Positions 23,945 through 32,589 are shown, counted from the first letter of the stretch. The stretch is 39,323 nucleotides of DNA from Bryobacteraceae bacterium (GCA_030039005.1 JASHQT010000568.1:1-39323), one strand, 5' to 3'. The notes: a model not told the origin generated them from the sequence alone. Numbers and translations are program-made.

Positions 23945-24942
23945 CAGGGCGCTGCGATTAGTGTACCGATGCCGATTTGCCCGTGCAGGTCATGGTCCGG
24001 GCTTGCGACGTCGCCGCCGCCAAACCATACGGTGACGCGATCGCCATTCGCGATCACCGTGGGGTCGCAGACCACCTTTGAATCCCAGGCCTCCTCGCCC
24101 GCGATGGTCAGCGGGAGTTTTTCCCAGCGCACGCCGTCGCGCGAGCGCGCCAAGCCCAGCCGGCGGATTTCGTTGCGATCGCGCCCGGTGTAAAGCATCC
24201 AGTAATAGCCGCGCGCGGTCCAGACCGCCGGCTCGCCTAGCCCGTTCGCATCGAAGGCCCCATAATCGCCCAGCTCGAGAATCGGATTGGAGCGCAGCTT
24301 GTACCAGCTCTCGCCGTCGCGCGACAGGGCGACTCCGATGCGCTGCCGCCGCGCACGATCCTGTCCCAGGTAGAACATGTAGTAGTTGGATGCAATGCGG
24401 ATCACATACGGATCACCGACGCCGCGCTCGTCCCAGCTTCCCCAGGGTCCCACGCTGAGCACGGGCGCGCCGTTGCGTTGCCACTGATGACCGTTGCGCG
24501 AGCGCGCCAGGCCGATCTCGACGCGGTCGCCGGCGCCCGCCTGGTAGTAATACAGGATGCCGCTTTCATCCACAACCGCTGATCCGTTGGCGGCAATCGC
24601 GTTCCCTTCCCACGTACCGGGCTGCGGCGACAGAATCTCCCCCTCCTTGTGCCAGGCGATGCCGTCGGCCGAGACAGCCAGGCCGGTGTGCCAGGTCCGG
24701 CCGTCGAATCCGGAATAGAAGTTGTAGTAAGCGTCGCCCTGGCGGATGACGGAAGGATTCAGCACGTCCACGGCGTCCCACTCGCCCATGCCACCGCGAG
24801 ACATCACCGGCTCGGCCCGCGCCTGCCACTTCCACTCGACGGCCGAACCTCCTGGCTGCAGGGGCATAGTGAAATCCCCATACCGTCCACAGCTTGCCAG
24901 CAAACCAATCCCTAACCCCGCAAACAGATGCGCAAAGCGCAT
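23944..24942 (-). CDS. GH43/GH130-like five-bladed propeller lipoprotein
   Basis: A 332-aa protein with a lipoprotein signal: the lipobox LLASC puts the lipidated Cys at residue 18. The rest is a five-bladed beta-propeller of the GH43/GH32/GH130 type, seen as repeated blades: NPSVIRQGDAYYNFYSG, GDPYVIRIASNYYMFYLGQD, GEPAVWTARGYYWMLYTGRD and CDPTVIANGDRVTVWFGGGD, each followed by a 'SRDG..W' strand. Acidic residues (Asp, Asp, Glu) at blade starts could be catalytic, but I cannot confirm the trio; it may be a binding protein. ATG 24942 overlaps the kinase stop by one base; in-frame GTG 24945 is an alternative. Confidence 0.75.
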   Translation of the reverse strand: MRFAHLFAGLGIGLLASCGRYGDFTMPLQPGGSAVEWKWQARAEPVMSRGGMGEWDAVDVLNPSVIRQGDAYYNFYSGFDGRTWHTGLAVSADGIAWHKEGEILSPQPGTWEGNAIAANGSAVVDESGILYYYQAGAGDRVEIGLARSRNGHQWQRNGAPVLSVGPWGSWDERGVGDPYVIRIASNYYMFYLGQDRARRQRIGVALSRDGESWYKLRSNPILELGDYGAFDANGLGEPAVWTARGYYWMLYTGRDRNEIRRLGLARSRDGVRWEKLPLTIAGEEAWDSKVVCDPTVIANGDRVTVWFGGGDVASPDHDLHGQIGIGTLIAAP

Positions 24943-26114
24943 CACGTTGCTAGCCGTATTTTGAGCCCGGCCCCCTGGCCGGGCTTAGAATCCAGCACCA
25001 TATCCCCGCCGAGCGTACGTACGCGGCGTTTGATGCTCATGGGCCCCAGGCGCAGCAGTTCCAGCTCATCCAGCGTGTAGCGGCCGCTGAACGGGAAACC
25101 GTTGCCGTTGTCTTCGACCTGAATCTCGAGACCCGTTTCCGACTTCGCAATGGTGACGGCCACCCGCGTGGCTTTGGAATGTTTCTGCACGTTATAGAGC
25201 GCCTCGCGCACGATCTGCAGCAGCTCGAGAGAAACTTCCGGCTCGGCCGGCTCCAGAAATTCGGCGCTGACGAACGTGGCCGGGATATTGCTGTCTTTTT
25301 GGAACTGCTCCACCACGCGGCGCAGGGTGGCGTTCAGGCTGCCTTCCACGTCCACCGGCCGCATGCTGCGCACGAAGGCGCGCAGCTCGTTGACCTGGCT
25401 TTTGCACAAATCTTGCAGTTGCATCAGCTCTTCGGTGGCCGCGGTCAAATCGCGTGTCAGCAGTTTGCGGATGATTTCCAGCCGCATCTGGAAGCTGATG
25501 AAGCTCTGCAGGGGTCCGTCGTGAAAATCGGCCGCGATGCGCTGCCGCTCGGATTCCCGCGCTTTCTCTGCGTCGTAGCGATAGAGCACGGTCTGGCGCG
25601 AGCTGTTCGACAGCCGCTCCTCCAGATACTCGCGCTGGATGGCCAGCACGCTGCCCAGGATTCCCCCCGCGATGAACGCCGGGCGCAGCATCTCGGCCGA
25701 ATGCAGCGTCGGCACCAGGTACAGCAGCGCGATCGCGGCCAGCGCTACCAGCAAAGTCTTCCACCAGGGATGCAGCATCACCGCGGTCAGCACCACGTAG
25801 GCATAAAAAACTGAGCTGATCCAATAACCGTACGCCGCAGCGCTGATGGCAGCGATGAAGAAGAACACGAAGTCCACGATGAGGGCGACGCTGGGATATC
25901 CGGAATCCTCCAGGCTGCGCCAGAACAGCGCGATGCAAGCGTAGATCATGTAGCCGGCGAACAGGATCGCGGTTTCGGTCCAAATGAAGCCGGAGGAGAT
26001 GAGCTGGACCGCGAGACAACTCATCGCCAGCAGAATGCGAATCAGGCTGAGCAGCCGCCGCCAGGATGTGGGAAGCATCAGTTTACTGAGCCGCGCGACA
26101 GCAAGCGGTCCCAC
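24942..26114 (-). CDS. NarL-type sensor histidine kinase (HisKA_3), membrane-bound
   Basis: About 390 aa from GTG 26114, or 378 from ATG 26078; neither has a well-placed ribosome site. Five or six membrane helices fill about 20-160. Then come a short coiled coil, the HisKA_3 dimer helix with phospho-acceptor His198 in ERQRIAADFHDGPLQS, and the ATPase domain with N-box REALYNVQKHSKATRV and G-box VEDNGNGF. Kinases of this class phosphorylate LuxR/NarL-type regulators, but none lies in the window, so this is an orphan here. It is the second gene of the operon, 3 bases after the TIGR03437 gene. The signal is unknown. Confidence 0.9.
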   Translation of the reverse strand: MGPLAVARLSKLMLPTSWRRLLSLIRILLAMSCLAVQLISSGFIWTETAILFAGYMIYACIALFWRSLEDSGYPSVALIVDFVFFFIAAISAAAYGYWISSVFYAYVVLTAVMLHPWWKTLLVALAAIALLYLVPTLHSAEMLRPAFIAGGILGSVLAIQREYLEERLSNSSRQTVLYRYDAEKARESERQRIAADFHDGPLQSFISFQMRLEIIRKLLTRDLTAATEELMQLQDLCKSQVNELRAFVRSMRPVDVEGSLNATLRRVVEQFQKDSNIPATFVSAEFLEPAEPEVSLELLQIVREALYNVQKHSKATRVAVTIAKSETGLEIQVEDNGNGFPFSGRYTLDELELLRLGPMSIKRRVRTLGGDMVLDSKPGQGAGLKIRLAT

Positions 26115-26117
26115 TCC

Positions 26118-28061
26118 TCACGGTCGCGGCTCATTATCCACGTACAAGCGTACATGATTGCTCTGCTGCCCCTCGGCCTCCACATACAGATCCGATGAAC
26201 CCGTATTGGAGATGCGCGGAATCTGGATTTCGATCAAGTAAAAACCAACATAGCCGGGAGCTAGCGTCGCCGCGGTTACCTCCACGGGCGAGTCATCCAG
26301 ATAGGCGTGCACGGCAGCGGCTACCTTGGGTGGGTCCTTCAACGGCGCCTGTTCACCGGTTGGCCAATCCGGCTTCACTTGGCCCAATCCGGTGGCTAAT
26401 ACCTGAATGCGGGAGCCGGCGCGCGCGGGCTTGGTGGAATTGAGCAGGATGCCGCTCGATGCATCCATGATGAGCGGCGTGCCCTCCGGGTCGACGAAGA
26501 TCGCGGGTGCGACGCTACGCAGCGGAATCTCGAAGGCGAGGGCGCCGCGCGCGGCGTCCAGCGACAACTCGAGCGTGCTTCCTTTAGCCGAGAACGGCAC
26601 TTGAATTTGCGACGCGGTATCGGAGGCGTCCAGCACCGGCGCGGCCGTGTGATTACCCGAGGCCGACGCCACGCGCGCGCCCAGCACGCTCAACAGTCCT
26701 CCCGGCGCCGCCGGACGGCCGCCGTAATCGGCCGCGCTGACCACTTGTGGGTCGCTCAACCGGTGTGGAGCGATGGCCGTATAGACGCCGTAACCGGCGA
26801 GCGCAGCGTAGATCTGGTTGCCACCCGCGTCCAGCCTCACGTCGGTGGCCGCGGCGGCGGGCAATTGACTGCTGATGGGTGTCCAGGCGGTGGGACGCCC
26901 CGCCAATCCCAAGTCGGTGAGCGTGAAAAACACGCCCGCGTCCGTTGCGATATAGATCGCGCCGCTGGCCGGGTCTGCCGTCACACCGTGCGCCGCGCCC
27001 GAATCGGGAAGGTTGGCCGTGATGTCATCCCAGAAGGCGCCGCCGTTCATGGTTCGCAAGACGTAGGCCGGCTTGGATGCATTTGCGCCCCCGGCGTGCG
27101 CCCCCAGCGCCGCGATGGCCACGCGCGGATCGCCCGGGTCTACCCAGATGGCCTCGACCACGCCCGAATCGCCCACCTTCGACGCGACTCCCCAGCTCAC
27201 GCCCGCATCCGCCGACACGCGCAGCCGCCCCTGGGAATCCCCGGCGTAGATATAATCCTCGGCGGTGGCCACGGCCGTCACGCCTTGCTTGAGCACCTGC
27301 GAGAGCGCGGCTTTCAGATTTTGATCGCGCTGCACCTCGGTGGAATCCACCGGCTTCCAGGCGGTCTTTTCACCCGGCGCCCATTCGATCTCCGCCGCGC
27401 TGGTTCCCACTGACAATCGAACGCCACGAGTGCCATCGGGCAGCCCGAATAGCCGCCCGGTGGGTAAATTCGGCAACTCATCGTTGAGACCAGTCCAGGA
27501 AAGACCCGCGTCCACGCTCCGCCACACGCCGGACGCCGACGCCACGGTCACCTCGTCGGGATCCGCCGGAGACGCGGCGATCGAGTTGAGCGCCGCACCC
27601 AGGATGCAGCGGCCTTTGTAAGCCGTCAAGTTCCCCCAGGATGCGCCGCCGTCGTCGGAGCGATACACGTTTTGTCCCAACCCATACAACCGGCCGGGCG
27701 AAGCGCCGCCGGCCAGCTTGATCGCAGGCTCAGGAACGGTTTCGGCAGGAGGGTCCGGTTGGTCCGGAGGGCTGATTTTCTGATCCCTCACCAACTGCCA
27801 CCCATCGAAATCCGCAGTCGAGAATATGCGTCCGGAGGCCGTCCTGGCAAACAAGGTTGCGCCATCGGTGGAATACCAAACCCGATCCACCGGGCCGGTA
27901 GCGAGCGCGGGCAGCGGCAGTTCGATGGCCGAGTTACCTATGTGGCGCCACGAGATTCCGCCCGATTGCGGAGAACTGACCTGCGCCGCAGCCTGCCACG
28001 ACAAAGCCGCTGAGCCAATGGCCAACAAGCTAATCGCCGGTACTGTGGCCCTCCGATACAT
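26118..28061 (-). CDS. Secreted Asp-box beta-propeller protein with TIGR03437-like C-terminal domain
   Basis: A 647-aa protein with a signal peptide (about 1-27, ending WQAAAQ). Residues about 40-430 form a BNR/sortilin-type propeller with Asp-box motifs SDDGGASW, SVDAGLSW and SADAGVSW plus MNGGAFW. The C-terminal 210 residues (from VVSAADYGGRPAAPGGLLSV) resemble the Solibacter domain TIGR03437, with LATGLGQVKP and QIPRISN. It is the first gene of the apparent operon with the kinase, the GH43-like lipoprotein and BshA. An extracellular binding role is plausible but not shown. Confidence 0.82.
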   Translation of the reverse strand: MYRRATVPAISLLAIGSAALSWQAAAQVSSPQSGGISWRHIGNSAIELPLPALATGPVDRVWYSTDGATLFARTASGRIFSTADFDGWQLVRDQKISPPDQPDPPAETVPEPAIKLAGGASPGRLYGLGQNVYRSDDGGASWGNLTAYKGRCILGAALNSIAASPADPDEVTVASASGVWRSVDAGLSWTGLNDELPNLPTGRLFGLPDGTRGVRLSVGTSAAEIEWAPGEKTAWKPVDSTEVQRDQNLKAALSQVLKQGVTAVATAEDYIYAGDSQGRLRVSADAGVSWGVASKVGDSGVVEAIWVDPGDPRVAIAALGAHAGGANASKPAYVLRTMNGGAFWDDITANLPDSGAAHGVTADPASGAIYIATDAGVFFTLTDLGLAGRPTAWTPISSQLPAAAATDVRLDAGGNQIYAALAGYGVYTAIAPHRLSDPQVVSAADYGGRPAAPGGLLSVLGARVASASGNHTAAPVLDASDTASQIQVPFSAKGSTLELSLDAARGALAFEIPLRSVAPAIFVDPEGTPLIMDASSGILLNSTKPARAGSRIQVLATGLGQVKPDWPTGEQAPLKDPPKVAAAVHAYLDDSPVEVTAATLAPGYVGFYLIEIQIPRISNTGSSDLYVEAEGQQSNHVRLYVDNEPRP

Positions 28062-28257
28062 CAGTGTGTCCTATTGTATCCTTTCGGCCGCTTCGCTTAG
28101 TTTGAACAGCTTGATTCTATACAGGTTTGTAACCAAAAACCCGATAGGATACCATCTTGCTATGCACTTTTGATGGTAGACTGTGTTATTAAGATTAGGG
28201 TCAGCAGTAAGCCACATAGTACTTAGTGTGGAATCGGCCTGGGTTCGCGTTAACTTT
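28062..28257. promoter_or_regulatory. Divergent control region with an AGGATAC inverted repeat
   Basis: This AT-richer 196-base gap separates the divergent TIGR03437 propeller and FecR genes. GTATCCT at 28076-28082 and AGGATAC at 28146-28152 form an inverted repeat about 63 bases apart. TATAGAAT on the minus strand (28121-28114) is a fair -10 for the leftward operon, but its -35 is weak. For the rightward gene TTGATG at 28170-28175 is a possible -35 without a convincing -10. Confidence 0.3.
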
Positions 28258-29058
28258 ATGAGGCTGAGGGGCACGTACGGGTTGGTTTGCGCGACACTTG
28301 TCGTAGCGTCGGCACCCGCCTGCCTGGCCCAGATTTTCCCGGTTTCGCAAGACGCCGCGGCCAAGGTGGTGACACTCACCGGCCAAGTTTCGGTGCTGCG
28401 CGATTCCGAGCCTTGGGCGCTGAACGTCGGCGATTTGGTGCAAGCGCAGCAAATCATCCAGACCGGCCCGGACGGCTACGCCAAATTTCAAACCTCCGAC
28501 GGCAGCACGTTCGAGGTTTATCCCAGTTCCAACGTGATTTTCCGCAAAAACCCGGGCAGCTTGCGCGATCTTTTGGATCTTTTTGTCGGGCGCATCAAGG
28601 TCCATATCCAACGCCTGGGCGGGGAGCCGAATCCCAACCGCATCATGACTCCCACCGCGGTGATTTCCGTGCGCGGCACCATCTTTGATGTCAGCATCAA
28701 CGACGACGATCAGACCACCATCGTTTCGGTGGAGGAAGGCTCCGTGGAAGTGCGCCACGCGCTGAAGCCTGGCGCTCCCAAGATCGTGAATGAGGGCGAA
28801 ACGCTGCGCGTCTACAAAGACGAGCCCCTGGCCAAGAGCACCATCGACAAGAACGAGCTGTTGCGCCGCATCCTGCACGGTTTGGGCGATGCCGCGTACC
28901 GCATTGCGATCGATTCGCCGGGGCGCGTCGGCGTTTCTCTGCCGTCGTCCTGCGGCGGCTGCGGCCTGTCCACTCAGCCTACTCCCTCTAAGCCGCCTAC
29001 CACCGCACCGCCAGGCACCTCGTCCGGCACTTCTCCCTCTGGGCCGCCTCCAGAGTAG
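28258..29058 (+). CDS. Secreted FecR-domain protein with Pro/Ser/Thr-rich tail
   Basis: A 266-aa protein from ATG 28258. The signal peptide covers about 1-24 (ending PACLAQ). The FecR domain spans about 60-175: QIIQTGPDGYAKFQTSDGST, VYPSSNVIFRK and RIMTPTAVISVRGTIFDVSI are classical FecR strands, with VSVEEGSVEV closing it. The tail after about 225 has a CGGCG pair and low-complexity Pro/Ser/Thr. There is no membrane helix beyond the signal and no sigma factor nearby, so it is not a FecIR pair. It probably starts an operon with the next three genes (75-base gap). The frame is open to 28183 but ATG 28258 gives the signal peptide. Confidence 0.82.
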   Translation: MRLRGTYGLVCATLVVASAPACLAQIFPVSQDAAAKVVTLTGQVSVLRDSEPWALNVGDLVQAQQIIQTGPDGYAKFQTSDGSTFEVYPSSNVIFRKNPGSLRDLLDLFVGRIKVHIQRLGGEPNPNRIMTPTAVISVRGTIFDVSINDDDQTTIVSVEEGSVEVRHALKPGAPKIVNEGETLRVYKDEPLAKSTIDKNELLRRILHGLGDAAYRIAIDSPGRVGVSLPSSCGGCGLSTQPTPSKPPTTAPPGTSSGTSPSGPPPE

Positions 29059-29132
29059 CCGATTGCCATTTTCGTCCGCTCGCGCGAGCCGGTGGTCGAA
29101 CTGTGCCACACTAGCATTGGGATCATTGCTCT

Positions 29133-29759
29133 ATGAGGTATACCCTAGCTTTTTGTCTCGCCCTTGCCTCTGTCGTCACGGCGATCGGGCAAACCCCTCA
29201 GCCGGCCCAGCCGGCCGCGCCAGCCCATGCCCTCGGATCGGCGCCGCCGCCCGCCACCGACGCGGGAGTAGCGTCAGAATGGGACGCGCGCAAGATGATC
29301 GACGCTTTAAGCGTGCAGGAGCAGCACCTGAAGCCGCTGATGGACCAGATCCATCCCACCGGCTGGGTTTCGAAAGGCGCGTCGCAAACCTACATTGCGC
29401 AGTGGAGCGCGGCGCAGACGCAGCTCAAGTACCTGATCTCATCGAGCGAAGCTTTCGCCCGGCAGCCGGAGCGTCTCCCGCTGGGCCTGGACACGTACTT
29501 CCGGATGGAATCCGTAGAGACGTCGCTCGGTTCGCTGACCGAAGGGGTGCGCAAGTATCAGAACCCCGCGCTCGCCTCCATCATGCAGTCGGTAATTGCG
29601 GAAAATAGCACCAATCGCGACCGCTTGCGGCAATATCTCGAAGATTTGTCGAAGCAAAAGGAAGAAGAATTTCAGGTGGCCGACAGTGAAGCCCAACGCT
29701 GCCGCGCCGCGCTGCTCGCCCAGCCCACCTCCAAGACGAAGAAGGTTTCCCACCCATGA
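29133..29759 (+). CDS. Unrecognised secreted helical protein, 208 aa
   Basis: I do not recognise a named family. There is a signal peptide (about 1-20, ending TAIGQ), then a Pro/Ala linker (PQPAQPAAPAHALG) and about 150 residues predicted as long amphipathic helices, with DQIHPTGWVSKGASQTYIAQ and an acidic/basic helix LEDLSKQKEEEFQVADSEAQ near the end. One Cys lies near the C-terminus. The ATG at 29133 is preceded by no clear ribosome site. The stop overlaps the start of the Cys-rich gene by 4 bases (ATGA), so the two are coupled. A periplasmic role is inferred only from the signal peptide. Confidence 0.7.
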   Translation: MRYTLAFCLALASVVTAIGQTPQPAQPAAPAHALGSAPPPATDAGVASEWDARKMIDALSVQEQHLKPLMDQIHPTGWVSKGASQTYIAQWSAAQTQLKYLISSSEAFARQPERLPLGLDTYFRMESVETSLGSLTEGVRKYQNPALASIMQSVIAENSTNRDRLRQYLEDLSKQKEEEFQVADSEAQRCRAALLAQPTSKTKKVSHP

Positions 29760-30121
29760 TGGTCAACGCGGCGGTTTTCACTTGCAGTATCTGCGGCGAA
29801 GCCTCCACCGATATCTGCGCTTACTGCACGAAGGACGCCTGCCCCAATCATCGCTGCGCGCGCTGCAAGCGTTGCAGCGATTGCTGCGAGTGCGAAGTGC
29901 CGCTGTCGGCCGAGGAGGCCAGCGCTGTGGAAGCGGAAACACCTCCGATTGCCGCCGAGCCGTCCGCGCCCGCCTCGCCGATTGCCGATTTTCTGACGCC
30001 CGAGGAAGCCAGTGTGTTCGCCGCTCCCTCTGAGCTCGTTCCGGCGACCGGTGTTTTCCTGCCCGAGGATCCAACCGAAGACTCCGAAGACTCCGAAGAC
30101 TCCGAAGAAGCGAGCGAATAG
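29756..30121 (+). CDS. Small Cys-rich putative zinc-binding protein with acidic tail
   Basis: A 121-aa protein. The first 46 residues hold eleven Cys (10, 13, 21, 24, 29, 34, 37, 40, 43, 44, 46) and a His at 32, in CxxC pairs such as CSICG, CAYC and CARCKRC. This looks like a two-site zinc-ribbon or B-box-like module. The remainder is acidic and Pro/Ala-rich, with an EDS repeat encoded by a 9-base tandem repeat. No signal peptide is seen, although the upstream coupled gene encodes an exported protein. ATG 29756 overlaps the previous stop. I know no named family for it; metal binding is inference from the Cys spacing. Confidence 0.72.
   Translation: MMVNAAVFTCSICGEASTDICAYCTKDACPNHRCARCKRCSDCCECEVPLSAEEASAVEAETPPIAAEPSAPASPIADFLTPEEASVFAAPSELVPATGVFLPEDPTEDSEDSEDSEEASE
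30077..30109 (+). repeat. Tandem 9-base repeat encoding Glu-Asp-Ser
   Basis: GAAGACTCC occurs three times without gaps (30077, 30086, 30095) followed by a partial unit. The unit is a multiple of three, so copy-number change would lengthen or shorten the acidic tail of the Cys-rich protein without breaking its frame. Confidence 0.85.
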
Positions 30122-30448
30122 TTGGCTTCGCCGCCCCTTGCTTGCGACCGTGCTGCTCTCACGGCCGAAGCGCGCCGGCGTCATTTCGAAGAGCTAGGCC
30201 CGGCGCTGCGGGCTCGCGTGGAACTTATTCACGAGATCGCGGATGGCTTCGAGTTCGAATTCCCGTGCGATGACGATACTTCTCGACTGGTCGCGGAATG
30301 GGGCGCCGGCGAGCGCCGGTGCTGCCCGTTTTTTGAGATCGAAATCGATCGCGATTCGCAAACCGGTACCCAGTGGTTGCGATTGACCGGCCGGGAAGGC
30401 GTGAAGGAGTTTATTCGCGCCGAATTCGCGGCCTGGTTTGCGAGCTAG
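30122..30448 (+). CDS. Small CC-motif protein of unknown function
   Basis: A 108-aa protein that starts at TTG 30122, immediately after the TAG of the Cys-rich gene, so translation is probably coupled. Features are Cys8, Cys49 and an adjacent Cys pair (67-68) in GERRCCPFFEIEI, followed by WLRLTGREGVKEFI. I recall similar short proteins with an 'ERRCCPF' motif in many bacteria, usually called hypothetical; the Cys pair suggests metal or thiol chemistry, but this is inference. The stop overlaps the convergent TPR gene stop by 4 bases (CTAG). Confidence 0.72.
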   Translation: MASPPLACDRAALTAEARRRHFEELGPALRARVELIHEIADGFEFEFPCDDDTSRLVAEWGAGERRCCPFFEIEIDRDSQTGTQWLRLTGREGVKEFIRAEFAAWFAS

Positions 30449-31542
30449 CGTTTCGTTCCAACGCCCGAGAGCGCCTTGCGGATTGCTTCGATCGATTCCC
30501 GGTTTCGAGCGTCGGACGGACCGAGCGCCACCAGCGCCCGGTTGTACAACGCCCTCGCCTCCTCGGGATGTTTTTCCGAAATCGCATCCGCGGCCTGGAT
30601 CGATAGGCCGTCGGCCAAGAAACCCGCTCGAATCGCGACCGAACGCGCCAGGGCGTCACGCGCCATGTCCGGCTCGCCCTTCTTCACGTAGAACACCACC
30701 AGCTTATCGAGCGTCACGGCCACCATGGGGTGATCTTTGCCCGCGGCCATCTCCCATAGCGCGAGCAGCCGCTGGTACAAAGGTTCGGCCGCATTGAGCA
30801 TCCCTGTGCCGGCATAGAGATCTGCCAAGGCCTCTACGGTCGAAATCAATTCGGAGCTGTTCGCGCCATACAGCGATTCGCGAATCGCGAGCGCTTGGCG
30901 ATAAAACTCCTCGTTGATGCGGCCGTGCATCCCGCCGTTGGGCATTTTATTCGACGCTTCGTTGAACAGGTCCAGAATCGGCAACAGCCCCGGGTCGAGA
31001 GCGCCGGCGAGCTTCATCCGCATCTCGCGGGCCTGGTATAGCGGAGGGATCGCTTTCGAAGGGTCGCCCTCGGCCACATAGATCTGCGCGATGCGATACA
31101 AATCGTCCGCGGCTAGAAGGCTTTCGGCGCCGTAGGCGGCCGTGTGCAGCGCTTGAATGCGCTGGGCGGTGGCAAGGGCGCGATCGTAGGCCTTGACTCT
31201 TACATCCAGGTTCACCGAAAGCGCCAGGTCATCGGCTGATTCCTGGGCCGATTCCTTCACCTGGAGCGCTCGCTGGAGGTAACCTTGTGCGTCGGCGAAT
31301 TTACCCGCTGCCGCGCTGGCCGACGTCAGGCGCTTGAGCAGATCGTAACTGGCTGCGGAACCGGGCGCTGCTTTCGCGAGCGCCTTCTCGAAGGACTGGC
31401 GCGCGGCGTCATAATCGCCCTTGGAAAACGCAAGGTCGCCTTCCTTAATCGGGTCGGGAGCGAGATCCGGCGGCTGCGCCCGCGCCACGCCGCACAGCAC
31501 TTCAAGCGATCCGGCCAGCAACACGGCCCAAAGGCATTTCAT
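30445..31542 (-). CDS. Secreted TPR-repeat protein
   Basis: A 365-aa protein from ATG 31542, with GAGGG about six bases upstream. The signal peptide covers about 1-23 (ending GVARAQ). TPR-type helix pairs follow: GDLAFSKGDYDAARQSFEKA, GKFADAQGYLQRALQV, AEPLYQRLLALWE and PEEARALYNRAL. The middle repeats are longer (kinesin-light-chain-like spacing, about 42 residues). It is a protein-protein interaction scaffold of the periplasm or outside; the partner is unknown. It starts 30 bases from the divergent VWFA gene, so their promoters must overlap or lie inside the genes. The 3' end overlaps the CC-motif gene by 4 bases. Confidence 0.85.
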   Translation of the reverse strand: MKCLWAVLLAGSLEVLCGVARAQPPDLAPDPIKEGDLAFSKGDYDAARQSFEKALAKAAPGSAASYDLLKRLTSASAAAGKFADAQGYLQRALQVKESAQESADDLALSVNLDVRVKAYDRALATAQRIQALHTAAYGAESLLAADDLYRIAQIYVAEGDPSKAIPPLYQAREMRMKLAGALDPGLLPILDLFNEASNKMPNGGMHGRINEEFYRQALAIRESLYGANSSELISTVEALADLYAGTGMLNAAEPLYQRLLALWEMAAGKDHPMVAVTLDKLVVFYVKKGEPDMARDALARSVAIRAGFLADGLSIQAADAISEKHPEEARALYNRALVALGPSDARNRESIEAIRKALSGVGTKR

Positions 31543-31572
31543 GGTGGCCCTCAAGCTGCAACCTTATCGCCA

Positions 31573-32586
31573 ATGCGCCTGGCCGCGGCCTTGCTCGCGA
31601 TCGCATGGCCGTGCTGCGCGCAGTTCAAGAGCACCGTGCCATTGGTGGTTGCGCCCACCACGGTCACCGATTCCCACGGCCGCTTCGTCGACGGCCTCAC
31701 CACCGGTGACCTGGTTCTTTACGACAACAATGTGCCGCAGAAGATACAGATGGATTGGAGCACGTATCCGATCGACCTGGTAGTGGCGGTGCAAACCAGC
31801 GCGAATTCCGGTGCCGTGATCGATAAGCTCGGCGGAAGCGGCATCCTGTTTTCTCAACTGGTCGCCGCGGATGCGGGCCAAACCGCGGTGATCTCGTTCA
31901 GCGACGAAGTCAAAGTGCACCAGGATTTCACGGACGATCCGGACCGTGTCACGCACGCACTGCGCATGCTGCGCAAGGAGGGAGATAACGCGCACATGCT
32001 GGACGCGCTGCATCAGGCGCTCGACATGCTGGATCACCGTCCGCCCGCACGCCGCCGCATCATCCTGATGATCGCCGAGCGTCGCGACCGCGCGAGCTCC
32101 GCCAAGCTTCCCACCGTGATGGAACAGGTGGAGCGGCTCAATGCCGCCGTGTATTGGCTCACCTATTCACCGTTTCTCGAACCGTTCACCGTGAAACCGA
32201 AGACCGCCGAAGATTTGAAGCCCGAGGCCGAGCGCGTCAAGGTGCAACAGTGCGCGCTGTGTCCCGCGCCCGATGATACGCCGGTTCCACCGGATCTCGG
32301 CCCCGGCGGCTACCTGTATGGAATTCAGGAATTGATCCGCCTGCACAAGCCCGATCTTTCGCACCTGTTCACCCGCACCACCGGCGGACGCGAGCTGAAT
32401 TTTCTCAAGAAAAGCGCGCTCGAACAGGCTATCCAACTGATCGGCGAAGAGGTTCACCGGCAGTACATTCTCAGCTTCACGCCGGCCAGCGGCGTGCCCG
32501 GAACATTTCACACGCTGCGTGTCGCGGTGAAGGACCAGCCGGAACTGCGCGCCAAAACGCGCGACGGATATTGGGCGCTGCAGTAG
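31573..32586 (+). CDS. VWFA-related acidobacterial secreted protein (TIGR03436-like) with degenerate metal site
   Basis: A 337-aa protein from ATG 31573, which begins a short signal peptide (ending PCCAQ). The first 60 residues form the lead strand region typical of this family (VVAPTTVTDSHGRFVDGLTT, LYDNNVPQKI). A VWA fold spans about 65-300. The metal-ion-dependent adhesion site DxSxS is replaced by QTSAN (Gln74, Ser76, Asn78), so metal-mediated ligand binding is doubtful. The C-terminus YILSFTPASGVPGTFHTLRV is characteristic. No ribosome site is visible. The stop lies 3 bases from the convergent PDLNGYW gene stop. The function of the family is unknown. Confidence 0.83.
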   Translation: MRLAAALLAIAWPCCAQFKSTVPLVVAPTTVTDSHGRFVDGLTTGDLVLYDNNVPQKIQMDWSTYPIDLVVAVQTSANSGAVIDKLGGSGILFSQLVAADAGQTAVISFSDEVKVHQDFTDDPDRVTHALRMLRKEGDNAHMLDALHQALDMLDHRPPARRRIILMIAERRDRASSAKLPTVMEQVERLNAAVYWLTYSPFLEPFTVKPKTAEDLKPEAERVKVQQCALCPAPDDTPVPPDLGPGGYLYGIQELIRLHKPDLSHLFTRTTGGRELNFLKKSALEQAIQLIGEEVHRQYILSFTPASGVPGTFHTLRVAVKDQPELRAKTRDGYWALQ

Positions 32587-32589
32587 CCG

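Noticed and set aside
28169..28179. TTTGATGGTAG shared with 1278-1288
   Set aside because: An 11-base match in two AT-rich spacers with no common surrounding promoter elements; not enough to call a shared site.
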